Shown piece after piece: positions 13,601 to 24,395 of a stretch of 64,000 nucleotides of DNA (the stretch's first letter is position 1; the number at the start of each line of letters is the position of its first letter). The stretch spans positions 62,001 to 126,000 of the forward strand of contig NBAZ01000003.1 in the NCBI GenBank assembly GCA_002794735.1, read 5' to 3'. The notes below the pieces were generated by a model. The model did not search any database. It had not been told where the DNA came from and was given only the letters and a program-made list of their open reading frames with translations. Position numbers and translations under genes: made by a program. This DNA comes from Pyrrhoderma lamaoense. Lineage: Eukaryota; Basidiomycota; Agaricomycetes; Hymenochaetales; Hymenochaetaceae.

Positions 13601-14613
13601 ACATCTAACATACCTTTCTAGGATTCCTGTATCATATTTATTTTATCGAGTACTACCCCCTTACCCCCGGGACGGCTCCCTACGCACGTATTCGAGTCAG
13701 CCAAAGTACACGTATAATTACCGTACATCTTACAATTTAGTTTCTGTAAACTTGACTCCCCCAGATAATCCAAGCATTTCTCACTAAAAAGCTTACACAA
13801 AGTTCTTGCAGTTCCCTTTTCTTTGTTTAGGAGGAGTGGTATAGTGGTGGACTGTAGTATGGATATTCAGCCAGCCACTTACATAACAGAAGTGGAATAA
13901 CGGTAAAAAGGCTAAGTCTTTCAAGGTTCCAATAGAGTACTCGCACTAAGACAAGTGGATATTTTCTGGAATATATCTGAATGAGTGGTATAATGGTTAA
14001 TTTCGTATATGTTCTGTAGATAAAAATTAGGTACAACCACACTGATTTATACGAAAATTTACATGCTTTGCCAAGGATCTCAATTGCGTTTTCTCCGTTT
14101 GTTAATTAAGAAGATCGGATGCATTTTACGCGCTGAGTTGAACTTTGACTAAATTTGAATTTCCTGCGTTCACGAAATAATTTCTCACGCCGAAACTTGA
14201 AAAATATTCAGCCTCCGAATCCCTGCGAAATTTTTATTATTATAACAATAAACACTCAGTCAGTGTTCTATATGACTTAAAATACAACATGCACATATCA
14301 GTCGCTGCAATCGATTCCCCTTGCAAATTGGATACATATTCTAATCATAAGACTCGTATTTTATGGTGCCCTCCGAATAACAGGGAGAGAGAGCTCATTG
14401 TTGAAAGATCATTCCTATACTGCTTCGAGGCTCTTTCTCTCTATCGCTAATATATGTTTATGAGGTCATATTCGACTAAGGTATCAATCGATAACAGTTA
14501 TGATCATATAGCTATTTCGAAGACTCGTTTTCACTAAGAGGGAATTGAGTAATCGAGGTATAATATACAAATCAGTCTCGGTTTTTATAAGTTGTTATGT
14601 AACGGAGTTATGG
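10604..14613. other. 4-kb stretch without a supportable gene
   Basis: Several frames of 60-130 codons occur on both strands (for example minus 11876-12235 and plus 13002-13268). None shows a known domain, signal peptide or splice context. Two short segments near 13830 and 13985 look like the 5' arm of a tRNA (TGGTATARTGG) but have no B box. The start of the region is the upstream side of the GT49 gene. Confidence 0.4.
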
Positions 14614-15573
14614 TCAGGACCGTTCATCATCTAACCCGATGTAATATGTTGCTCTCCTTCTATCTTTTCCTGTAGGTAGACTCAGGGCCGGAACTGGTGC
14701 GCTGATAGCACTACGATGTGTTTCAAAAATATTACCAATTCGATGTGATATAGTAAAGCCGCATGCGGTGGCTGGCTTCTCCTTTTCTGCCACAGTGGCG
14801 GTAGCCCATGCTCGTTGACATATGCGATGAATAGCGCGAAATTCCTCAGGATGAGAAGGTAGAGGAAGTTGCTTCTCACCACAGTTACATCCTGGCATGT
14901 GCATCCTTTGAGCCCAGTGAATGCGAGACAGAAAGTGGGGATCTGCCCTAAGACTTTGTTGAAGAAGCATTTCCCGGGCCTCTTGGTCTCTTAAGTCAGC
15001 ATTAGATTCCGGTAAGTAGCTATCGCCTGCAACTTGTTGGAGAAATGCAAAGATCCGAGGATATACAAACGGTGGTGAATGTGAGGTGATATCTGCAAAC
15101 CAGATATCAGGCTTTCCTGATCGCCTAAGGGTAGTTTTTAAAATAATCATCAATAGGATAGAATATATTCCGATGGGTATAGTAGCCGCACCAGAAAGAA
15201 TAGTCAAGATGATAGATAAAGAGCGCAAGTTATCGTCTTTGTCCAAATTCACTGGTTTTTGTCCTGGAATTGAGATGCTGACCTCTATGACGATACACAC
15301 AACCATCACCAAGAGGATAATGACCGACCACACAAGATCGAAACAGACGTATAGTTTGTGATTATTTTTTAGGTAGTTCACATGTCGCCAAAGAGCAGAG
15401 AAAGCAGAAAGCATGCCCGTAGCGAGGGAAATTCCTAAGATAAACGAGAAAAATCCTGATAGTGAACCCACAGACGGAAGAACAAACACGCATAAGGCAA
15501 AAGCTAATATCGAGAATAGAGTGGAGGAGAGAAGTAACACCATTCGCAAGCTGGAGAACTTTGAGTGCTCCAT
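14614..15573 (-). CDS. four-TM membrane protein, basidiomycete hypothetical
   Basis: A single uninterrupted frame of 319 residues. Four hydrophobic segments lie at about residues 11-33, 39-60, 75-100 and 118-146, with short loops and a long cytosolic-type C-terminal tail. This resembles the MARVEL-like or four-TM hypothetical proteins common in Agaricomycetes. The tail holds HMPGCNCGEKQ and is rich in charged residues, with no enzyme motif. I know no function for it. It stands alone between two gene-poor spacers. The start at 15573 precedes the first hydrophobic helix by ten residues, which fits a complete N-terminus. Confidence 0.65.
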   Translation of the reverse strand: MEHSKFSSLRMVLLLSSTLFSILAFALCVFVLPSVGSLSGFFSFILGISLATGMLSAFSALWRHVNYLKNNHKLYVCFDLVWSVIILLVMVVCIVIEVSISIPGQKPVNLDKDDNLRSLSIILTILSGAATIPIGIYSILLMIILKTTLRRSGKPDIWFADITSHSPPFVYPRIFAFLQQVAGDSYLPESNADLRDQEAREMLLQQSLRADPHFLSRIHWAQRMHMPGCNCGEKQLPLPSHPEEFRAIHRICQRAWATATVAEKEKPATACGFTISHRIGNIFETHRSAISAPVPALSLPTGKDRRRATYYIGLDDERS

Positions 15574-16555
15574 GATATGGGCTCGAAGGTACTAGAGGCT
15601 TGCCACTACAACTAATACTTCATGTATGGCGGATGGGCTGACATTCCAGCCGATGAAATCAAACTTGATCTAATCTCTAGACTAGCAATTAGAGGTTGCA
15701 TACTCAATGTCTACTTGTATACCCGGAAGAACTTTTATAACTGGACAGTGAAATGGAGAAAAGGCCATAAAACAGAAACTACAATAAATACAGATGACAA
15801 TAACACAAGAAAAGGATATTGCATTCAAGACGATCCTAAAACAAGTGCTTTCACATTATGATGCAAGTTATAAGGACCCAGCACTATTCCGGAACGGGAA
15901 AGTGCTTTATTGGATGCAATCCAGCTAAATAACACCACTGATAATTACTGTAATAAACTCTCAGAGCCTCGGTATCCGGTCCGCATTCCTATCATCTAGT
16001 TAACCTTAGTCCTTTTCGTCACTAGAGGTCTGGAGTGTGCGATAGTGCTTCTCAATTCACGAAGCTGCATGAGACCATCTCGAAGATGCTTCCCTTAAGC
16101 ACACTATGCCTTCCGACTGCCATCGAAGAACCGAACTCAGTTTCCACAGCTTGTTTTTCGGAAACTCACAATTGTCTGATGTATCCTCTTTTACACTTGA
16201 AAGAGGAATCGAAAGCCTCGTATCAGGACCTTCATTCAAGATAACTACACGTATACAAGGAGGTTATTATCTAGGGATAGAAGTTTGAACTAGACTATTA
16301 TGATATAGTACAACCGTTAGTATAATGAAAATGTCCGGCATTAGAAGAAGTGATTTAATTCCGATCATCCGATGAACCTCATTGTGCATTAACAATACTT
16401 ATTACATTAACCTACTTTTAGATATAGATTAAGGCCAATACCTTTTGTATGCGCAAAGGAATAGTAAACGTGCGGTTTTTTCCGTTTTTAGTGAAACAAA
16501 TAAATGTTACCAGATATATTAAAAGGAGAAGTGGAACATGATAGTTTTGTGCTTT
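15574..16555. other. intergenic, no gene seen
   Basis: Spacer of about 1 kb between the four-TM gene and the F-box gene. Overlapping short frames on both strands around 16035-16290 look like shadows of AT/GC-balanced sequence rather than genes. No repeats were seen. Confidence 0.45.
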
Positions 16556-17440
16556 TCAGAATTTGGTAAATTTAAGCGAAGAGAGCCTTGTTTGGATACC
16601 ATCTTTGTAAATAGGTTCAATGTTCTTAAGACCTATATTCTGGAGTGAGGCCGGAAGTTCCGAGAATGTAGTGTCTGTAAGGACATCCGAACACAGAACT
16701 ATCTCTTTTAGTCTAGGTGTACGTTCTATATTTATTTCAAGGGCATCGAGTCTAAATGAAGTTGAGCCGGTTAGAAGCGCTACATCTGCACGTTCGGAGG
16801 TCGAAGTGATTCCGAAGCGACAAGATTCAAGTATTGGAGTCGTTTCGCCAATATGTCGTAAAATGGGCTTGATGCACGACATAGGAGCTATGATGTCGAT
16901 GTCTTTCCAGCGATTAGCATGGAGTAACAGCGGAGCAAAGATGCTGCTTATGCATCCAATATCTCCCGGACACCTCCCAGGATAATTGAGCTTAATAGAA
17001 ACTGGGACGTTTTTGGATCGCCTCAGCCATGAAGAGATTATTCCTGAATGCCGATATACCAGAGTCCGATTTCTAATACCTGAACAGTATGATAACTCAA
17101 TTTTCGTCCAGAGATTAGGGTTGCACAAGGCCGTCTCCCGCCACATTCGACAAACACGGAGAAGAGTGTTCTGGGGAGATGACACGTCATCCGACGACCA
17201 TTCTTCATCTGTAATAAGACAAAGCTCAAAAATATAGTCTGTTAGTTCGGTTATAGCGAAGAAATGACTTGACAGGGAAGTATGATTTTGACCCGTTTTA
17301 TCCCATTCCTGTTCATCTTTTGGTGTGGCAGATTTTTTACTTGTAATACGAGACTCCTCTCCGACTTGATTGTTATATGCTCCGTGTTTTTGGAGATTGG
17401 ATTTCTGGAATATTGATAACCTGCGCTCCCAAAGAAACAT
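16556..17440 (-). CDS. F-box-like protein
   Basis: A single-frame protein of 294 residues with the layout of the expanded basidiomycete F-box family. The F-box-like helix region (ELTDYIFELCLITDEE) is followed by LLRVCRMWRETALCNPNLWT, the hallmark of these proteins. Leucine-rich-repeat-like strands follow (PRLKEIVLCSDVL, LPASLQNIGLKN). It is expected to bind Skp1 and recruit an unknown target to an SCF ubiquitin ligase. It is shorter than many relatives, which often exceed 400 residues, so a lost 3' exon or a base loss near 16556 is possible. Its neighbour at 19804-21510 belongs to a different F-box subgroup. Confidence 0.8.
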   Translation of the reverse strand: MFLWERRLSIFQKSNLQKHGAYNNQVGEESRITSKKSATPKDEQEWDKTGQNHTSLSSHFFAITELTDYIFELCLITDEEWSSDDVSSPQNTLLRVCRMWRETALCNPNLWTKIELSYCSGIRNRTLVYRHSGIISSWLRRSKNVPVSIKLNYPGRCPGDIGCISSIFAPLLLHANRWKDIDIIAPMSCIKPILRHIGETTPILESCRFGITSTSERADVALLTGSTSFRLDALEINIERTPRLKEIVLCSDVLTDTTFSELPASLQNIGLKNIEPIYKDGIQTRLSSLKFTKF

Positions 17441-17889
17441 GATTCAGTCAAATTCACCAGGTTACTATCCCTGCTTGTGGCATCCGGGAGGAGGGATGCC
17501 ACTAAGCATGTGCAGAGAGCTATGTACTATACTTTGTTTGCTTTAGCCATTTGAGAAGGCACTTTGCTGCCCAGCTATGGCGGTGTGTTGGCAAAACAAG
17601 CAAAGCCAAAAGACCAACAGGTTCCGAAGACAAGAAGACCTCAATATAGTACGTCTCCATGCAATACATGTTATCACATGCATAATGTACAGTGGCTCTG
17701 GTAATGACATCCTCACTTGTCAACAAGCCCGAGGCGAAAAGGATTTATGAGCCCGTTACTTCAATACTTGCAAGAGAGAATACCATATATTATGTCATCA
17801 TGCGGGTAAATGATTACTAACAACAGTCTAGTCATTATATCATTTATGTAATTTTCGAAGTTCGGTTCTGAGTAACGAACTAATTGTAG
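17441..17889. other. divergent upstream region
   Basis: This spacer separates the minus-strand F-box gene from the plus-strand hydrolase gene and must contain both promoters. I see no clear TATA box and no small gene. Confidence 0.45.
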
Positions 17890-19670
17890 ATGCCAGTTGA
17901 AGAGAGACAGACGGTGAAGCTAGTGTATATACATGGCTTTCAGGGTAAGTATAGGATGCAAATCAAAAGAAGATGACTTATTTACCTGATGCTAGGCGAC
18001 CACACATCTTTTCAGGTCTTCCTATATTATCTAGGATTTTGACTTCAAAAAATTCATGAACTTTACCAGATAGTCATTTCCAACCGATTTGCATGAAACC
18101 CTTCAAGGACGGCTCCCGTCCTCTATTCAGCTAGAAAGCTGCTTATATCCTACCTACAAAAGTAGGAAACCTATATCAGATGCTGCCAAAAAATTCATCT
18201 CTTGGTGTGTTATGATCAATTTCCAGTAAAACTCACATTCACTTTTTTGTAAGGCTTGATAATCAGTCACCGGGCCCCGTCATTCTCCTTGCACATTCTA
18301 TGGGCGGACTGCTTGCAGCAGACGTTGCAACTGATGTATCCATCACAAGCAAAAGGGTTATAGGTCTAGTGTTCTTCGATGTCCCCTTTCTTGGTATGCA
18401 TCCACATGTAGTAATAAGCGGTATCGCATCACTACTACCAAAGGAAGATGAAAAGCTGAAAACGGAGGAGGAATTGAATGACTGCGCTGTAGTCAGACAC
18501 ATAGTGGACTCCACATCAGAACTAGATCAGGATATTGAGTTAGGTACGCGCTACTCAGGGAATATATTTTATCTTCATATTTATATCTCATCGTGATAGA
18601 TCCATCACTATCGACAGTAGATGTAAAAGGACTCTCTAACATATCCTCCACACGTAAGTTGAAGCATATATACTTAGTACCTTTGTACTTATTTACTTAT
18701 CTGGTTATAAGCTTCACAGCTGTCTTTGCCTTCTCCCATTCGTTCATCTTTACCTTCAGGTTCTCAGCTTGATATTGAATGGGAAAACCATAAAGCATCA
18801 TTCTGTACGAAAAGACATGATTTAACTTCAAAACTTTTATTTTAATACACAAACTATCCAGATCCTCGATCTCCCAGCCTCACAAGTCCGTTTGGGAGGC
18901 CTCTATCCTCGACATCTGCAAAGTCCACAAGCAGTGACTTGTCAACTGATTCTTCCTCTAAGCTCTCACTTTTAAGCCCCCTTTCGTCCTCGATCACTAC
19001 AAAGCTAGAACGTGTAGCCGATCGTCTAGTATCGCAGTCCGATCATCCTTTCATGCGTTGGCTCCGAAAGCACTCGGATAGTCCTTTTCGCGCAATGACA
19101 ACATGGATCATCGAACATTTTCAGTTCGGTGTCTGCATGTTTGATCCGCCCGGATTGAAAGAACGTTACAATGCTCTTGAGCACTGGGGTGGACCTTGGA
19201 TCAATTTCTGGACTGAAACCTCTGCTAATGGAGATGTGGTGTACAATCCTGATGGACATGTTAACAACAAGGTGGCTGACGAAGCGGACAAAAGTTCATT
19301 ACCGAACAACACTGCTGAGATTGGTCAGTTTGTCACGGATAACGAAAACCATCTATCAGAAACGTATAAACATGCAAGAGCTGCAGAGAAGTCAATTCGA
19401 AAAGAACGTGATGCAGAGCGCAAGTCGAAGAAGCCTCGGCCCGCTAGGCATTTTATCGTCTTACCACATATGCGCAACGCCTGCAGCGATTCTTGGCACT
19501 TTGGCTCTCGTGAACGTTGGGAACGTGTACAGATATTGAATGCTGAAGATGAAGTTAAGGCGCATTGTGGAATATTCATACGTGATCTGAATCCAGAATA
19601 TGACCAATTGGTGAAGCGTGTTGCTGATATCATTGAAGGATGGTGTATGAAATTAACCGATGTAAATTGA
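17890..19670 (+). CDS. alpha/beta hydrolase (DUF676/lipase-like)
   Basis: A serine hydrolase of the DUF676/putative-lipase kind. Exon 1 (17890-17944) encodes MPVEERQTVKLVYIHGFQG with the oxyanion-hole HGF motif. A 20-nt exon (17996-18015) adds DHTSFQ. Exon 3 runs 18074-18208, and exon 4 from 18267 carries VILLAHSMGGLLAAD, whose GxSxG-type nucleophile is Ser at about residue 81. The borders are GT-AG with matching phases, and the introns are 51-58 nt. Exon 4 ends at 18543. Two or three short exons follow (one about 18600-18653), then a long terminal exon from about 18863 to the stop at 19670. That exon has a Ser-rich linker, the segment FDPPGLKERYNALEHWGGPW, a basic helix (RKERDAERKSKKPRPARHF) and a conserved-looking end. 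The catalytic Asp and His are not assigned, and the substrate is unknown. Confidence 0.8.
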
Positions 19671-19803
19671 TGAAATGAGTATTACATTGCAGTTAGTAAC
19701 TTGTTTATCTAGGATGAAATATAAGATCTATAATGTTTTAACTATAAGTGGTGTACATCTACATGTTTACAAAGAGTAGTCTAACACTCTTTTGAGTATG
19801 TTT

Positions 19804-21510
19804 CTAATCAAAGTATTGAATAACGATTTTTTGCTTGTCAGCAGTGAGATAATAAATGGCGCCACTGTAAAATTCTACATTTAAGCTGTGCGTTGCTGGT
19901 TTGTGCCCCAAGAATTTCTCATCAAGTTCACTGATTTTGACCTCTTTGCCTTTGGAGAAGTAAGTATATGCTCGCAAAGTTCGTTCCCCGCCACGTCTGT
20001 TGTCGACATGAAATGCAATGACAGTTGCTCGAGCTTGAGAAGGAGAAGACAAAACACTGTAACTGTTGTAATTACAATCGCCTAGTAGTGCCCGTGAGCT
20101 CCCTAGCGTTGTAAATTGGGGTGCAACCGATTGCCCAGAGGATGCCGAGTTCATATCAAGACTAAAAGAGAAAAACTCGACAACAGGCCATTCTCGTGTA
20201 TCGTTTTCCCTATAGAGGTCACCCACCACGGTAATCACGATTTTCTGCTCCTGAGGGTTCTTCCAGTGAAGGTTACACGCCGAAAACTGAGCCCTACCAC
20301 AAATCCACTGTCCCGGGGGTGTGATATCGCATGTCGCAAATGGTACATCGTTCATCCTTAACGTTGAATGTATTACATCTGTTCGGTCTTGTACATATTT
20401 GCGGAAGTAGTCCATCGGAACCGCGATGAGCTTATTCGCTGATGATGTCTCACTTGTAGGATAACAGCTGATAACTGCGAGTAGATGATCGTTTTTGATG
20501 TCGAGGGAATCTATCGAGCCCTGCGTAGAGATTACTCCTTTCAGTGACTCTAGCTTCTATTAAAGGAAAAAAACATTTTACCCCTTTTACTACTGTCCAT
20601 CGACCTTGCCTCCAGAAACATACAACGAGATTAAGCTCCGTATATGTGACAAGTACGTCTCCAGAGATCACAATGAAGAATGTTAGACCATTTTCTGCAT
20701 CGATCTCTGCGGGTGATGCACAAAAGATCCTTTCTGCTGTATTCTTGGTCTGGCCAAGACGATAAACTTCTATAGTCCTTAGTACAGCTCATGAGTAATT
20801 TGTTCAGGGAGATTGAGCTTCAGCAGTCACCTTTCATCCCTGTCTATACCTTCGCTTATTATTGCAAAAATCAACGCTTCTCCCTGTATCTCACATGCGA
20901 AATTGCATACCCGCCGGCCTTGCAAGGACGGATACGTCCAAACACATTTGTTAAGACGAACATTCCAGCATTGCAGGTGTCCCTTTGGCCATTTAACGAC
21001 CAAGTATTCTCCCCCAGGGACGAGAAAAAGCTCTGATCCCCAGCCAACAGGTTGTCCAAACGTTCCGTCTTTGTTTGTCTGGCCGATATCAACTGATATC
21101 TCTCTAGTCGGCCGTGGTGCAGACGATCCTGAACATCTGTCATGTCGACGCTTTGCCTTGATAACTATATCACGAATCATACTCCAGCTCAAAGAAGATA
21201 GTGAAACATGAGGTAGGAGATTCGGCGCATGATCTTGATCAAGTTCTTGTAGCCGATGTATCCAGATGTGACGGCTTGAGATTAGTTCACGAAACGTCTT
21301 GCATGTCTTATAGGGTAGTCAGGATCCATATTATTAATGTACGATAATATAGTCATTACTACTTACCTTTTCAAGAGCCAAAGTTTCATCTAGACTACAG
21401 AAAAGGATTATTTTCGACCAAATCTCTTCAGGGAAACAATATTCTCCGAGATAGCCCGAGTTTGATGTCACTAAGCTTTTCTGCTGTGTGATCATACTTT
21501 CAAGTTGCAT
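19804..21510 (-). CDS. F-box protein with beta-propeller-like C-terminus
   Basis: Basidiomycete F-box protein, probably an SCF adaptor. Exon 1 (21367-21510) encodes FPEEIWSKIILFCSLDETLALEK. After a 60-nt intron, exon 2 (from 21306) continues TCKTFRELISSRHIWIHRLQ, the classic F-box-plus-linker pattern of this family. The rest consists of strand-rich repeats with Trp/Val/Leu motifs (VVKWPKGHLQCWNVRLNKCVW, VVCFWRQGRW), suggesting a degenerate WD-type propeller. About five exons are needed; introns fall near 20750-20820 and 20530-20580, and the last exon ends at 19804. The Met at 21510 is the first before the F-box; Mets further upstream, to 21834, remain open. Confidence 0.75.
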
Positions 21511-22277
21511 CACTGAGTACAATAGTATTGAGAAAAGAGAGGCCATTATTAACTGCATAGTATAGTCTACTTTGCTCTCAAAGCACTTTGCTAAAGAACT
21601 ATTGATTTTGGCCTTTAGTAACATTTTATCCACGTCAAGGGCCTTGAAAGGGAGCATGTCGAGTTTTCGGTGGCGCGTCTTATAGGTTTGTACTGAAAAA
21701 TAAGTCGTAGAATTTGGTGACATGCTCAAGCATGTACGCCTCGCTGTGGTACTCTTACGTACTAGAAATTTTCGGTACAAAGTATGACATTCATTGCTTC
21801 CTGCTGATACAGGTGAGTATCGCTGTAAGCTCACCTTACATAGTCACGACAAGTTTCTTCCCAGATTCAGAGTAGTTTGCAACCCGAATGCAGAGGAAAT
21901 CCCAACTTGATTCAACCTTACAGGATCGGAAATATGGATGGATTATCAAGTGACTGATATTTCATCGTGTGTTATAAAAAGGCTGAGCCACTTCGAGAAC
22001 ATTCTGAAAATTCCGGATCATTATTGGTTTCATTGATATCATATTTTACAAGTGATAAAATCGCTTGGAGATGAGAATCTTGATAGAGAAAAGTAGTAAG
22101 CGCGACTACGAGCGGAATGTTCTTATTGGCGGTGAAAGTGTGGGAAAAAATGACCTCATTTCCGTCCCGTGCGGCTGCCCAGGCGCATATTTGCAAACTA
22201 TCCGTGATTTTTGCTTTCTCATCCAATCTCACCCCGCCGTCGTCGTCGTCGTCGGCCCTCCCTTGCCGTCGTACACG
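21511..22277. other. divergent intergenic region with a CGT repeat
   Basis: This region lies between the F-box gene (-) and the NMN adenylyltransferase gene (+). A short CGT/GTC trinucleotide run occupies 22238-22254, in the probable 5' UTR about 25 nt before the adenylyltransferase start. The upstream extension of the F-box reading frame (to 21834) may be coding or not. Confidence 0.45.
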
Positions 22278-23397
22278 ATGTCAACAAATGCTCCGATAGC
22301 AAACTATCATTTTCCAAGCGAAAGGTTGCAGAGAACACTTCGCAATCCCGCAAAACAACCTATCGTCCTCGTCGCTTGCGGCTCGTTCTCGCCAGTAACC
22401 TATCTGCACCTACGAATGTTTGAGATGGCTGTCGACTATGCGCGTCAAAATACGGACTTTGAAATAATGGGGGGCTATTTATCGCCTGTCAGTGACATGT
22501 ACAAGAAACCTGGACTACTCAGTGCAACACATCGGTATGTGCACGCACAGTCTGAGACGCATGTCATATCAGCTCACATTAGAGCCCATGAAGTGTAAAC
22601 ATGTGCAATATAGCGACTCAGAGGGAATCATCCTGGCTCATGGTCGACCCTTGGGAAGCGTTTCAAGCATATCAACGTACAGCTATTGTTTTGGATCATT
22701 TCGACCACGAAATTAATGATGTTCTGGGTGGTGTCTATACTGAGGACGGAGAACACAGGCGGGTACGCATCATGCTACTCGCTGGCTCGGACCTGATCAG
22801 TACGATGTCTGAACCTGGTGTATGGTCTGAGGAAGATGTAAGTTTCGTCCTACTATCCCGGAGAAGGTTATCACGCGACCCAATTTCATCGGAGATGCTA
22901 CTATGACACACTCATACACTTGCTTGAGATAAGTCATATGACGGTTATAATAACAGCATACTTCTCGAAAGCGTCATTTTCTCATATTTACCGCACATCC
23001 CGTTGCTAATTGGCTGTTGCTAATTGGTGTTATTACTTTATAGTTGGACCACATTCTCGGTCGGTATGGATGTATGATCGTCGAGCGTGCGGGCTCGGAT
23101 ATGGCCCAGGCAACAGACTCCCTTGCTAAATGGAGGCATAACATCTACCTGATTTCGCAAATGATACAAAACGATGTATCGTCAACTAAGGTCCGACTAT
23201 TCTTACGTCGGGGGCTGTCTGTACGATATCTCCTTCCAACGCCAGTGATCGATTACATCGAACAAAATGGTCTGTATCTTGATGAGGGACCTAACAGCTC
23301 GAATTCCCAATATATGGAACAACTCCATCGTGATCGTGATAGGGAAAAACCTTCAGCAGCGCTTCCATCTTCGTCACCTTCACCTTCAGCTACATGA
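22278..23397 (+). CDS. nicotinamide/nicotinate mononucleotide adenylyltransferase (NMNAT)
   Basis: The enzyme joins ATP with nicotinamide (or nicotinate) mononucleotide to make NAD or its deamido form, the last shared step of NAD synthesis. It has three exons, 22278-22534, 22594-22837 and 23044-23397, with GT-AG borders and exact phases, for 284 residues. The nucleotidyltransferase signature GSFSPVTYLHLRMFE is at about 35-49. Exon 2 has WLMVDPWEAFQAYQRT and LLAGSDLISTM, and exon 3 has the second ATP-binding motif SSTKVR at about 213-218, followed by LLPTPVIDYIEQNGLY. All core motifs are present and the frame is intact. The last 35 residues are a Ser/Pro-rich tail. Intron 2 is 206 nt, longer than its neighbours, and holds a 12-bp direct repeat. 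Confidence 0.93.
23002..23027 (+). repeat. 12-bp direct repeat inside an NMNAT intron
   Basis: GTTGCTAATTGG occurs at 23002-23013 and again at 23016-23027, two bases apart, close to the 3' end of the second intron. TTGCTAAT could serve as a branch site, so the duplication may offer two branch points. Confidence 0.6.
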
Positions 23398-24395
23398 CTA
23401 ATAACCTCAGCACTGAAATACGATTGGATCGGGCGGACTTTTTAAAACATTACTAGTTTATCTTAGAACTTTGAAGATGTATTTTATATTATTAACCAAA
23501 GAGGAGGGATTGTATGCTATTTTTGCAGATTTTAGACTTTTGTTTTTATGCGTATGTTCAATGAATTAAGGTTACTCTTCCTGTATCAGTGTATGCTTGA
23601 TAATCATACGATTTGAAGAGATTTGATTCGTTTGTTAGCCGGTGATGTGTTGCACTTAGTGACATACCATAATTGGTATTGACTTCTAACACGCTCACGT
23701 TTTCTACGTACTTTAACTTTACTTTTTTATCTGGTTGACTTAGTTCTTTAAATGAATATTTTAAGTAATTAGATTTATAAATTATATAAACCACATAGAT
23801 TTAAATAGTGCGTTCAAGTTACCAGAACATGTTCCTTGTTCGCGAACATGTTCTGGTAACTTGAACGCACCTAATGCTATGAAGCGCTAATGAGCAGCAA
23901 CATTACGGCATATCTTATTAGTTAGGGATATTATACTTAAAACAGCACTTCGTCGTCAACATTGAGTAAAATATAAATAACTTTTTAACAGATTAAAACT
24001 GACTCTGAGTATTTATACGTAAGAGTTATAGTTAAAATAGATGATAATAAATATTTATCTTTAGGCAGCAGACTCTGCAAGCTATCAGCAGACGGCTAGC
24101 GCTACGCCTGTGCTACCTCCTTTAAAACATGTTAGTCTATAACTTCGCTCAGTGACTCACATATAATCCTTCAAGTGAGAATTATTGAGAAGATACAATC
24201 TATGATGTCTATTGAATATTCTGTCGCATATATAATAAATTTGCATCAAAGAACGAGCCTCGAATGCAACGACGATGATGAGATCTCATGTCCTTTCAAG
24301 GCACATCAAACAGCGGTTAGAGGCCCTTGTATTTCGTTGATAAATATGGAGAACAGTTTCAGTTTTCTATAGGCAACCCCCCATCATACAAGAGA
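23398..24395. other. intergenic region with a long hairpin
   Basis: AT-rich spacer between the NMNAT gene and the first pheromone receptor. It contains the perfect inverted repeat described separately. No gene could be supported; in particular no short frame ending in a CaaX box was noticed. Confidence 0.5.
23808..23870. repeat. perfect 27-bp inverted repeat (hairpin)
   Basis: Left arm 23808-23834 and right arm 23844-23870 are exact reverse complements, separated by a nine-base spacer, CTTGTTCGC. The arms begin GTGCGTTCAAG and end AGAACATGTTC. Within each arm GAACATGTTC is itself a 10-bp palindrome. Base pairing is read directly from the sequence; the role (MITE relic, cruciform, regulatory hairpin) is unknown. 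Confidence 0.95.

Noticed and set aside
13830..14010. tRNA-like 5' arms (TGGTATARTGG) near 13835 and 13985
   Set aside because: Neither has a B box (GGTTCRANNCC) at the right distance, and no acceptor stem can be paired.
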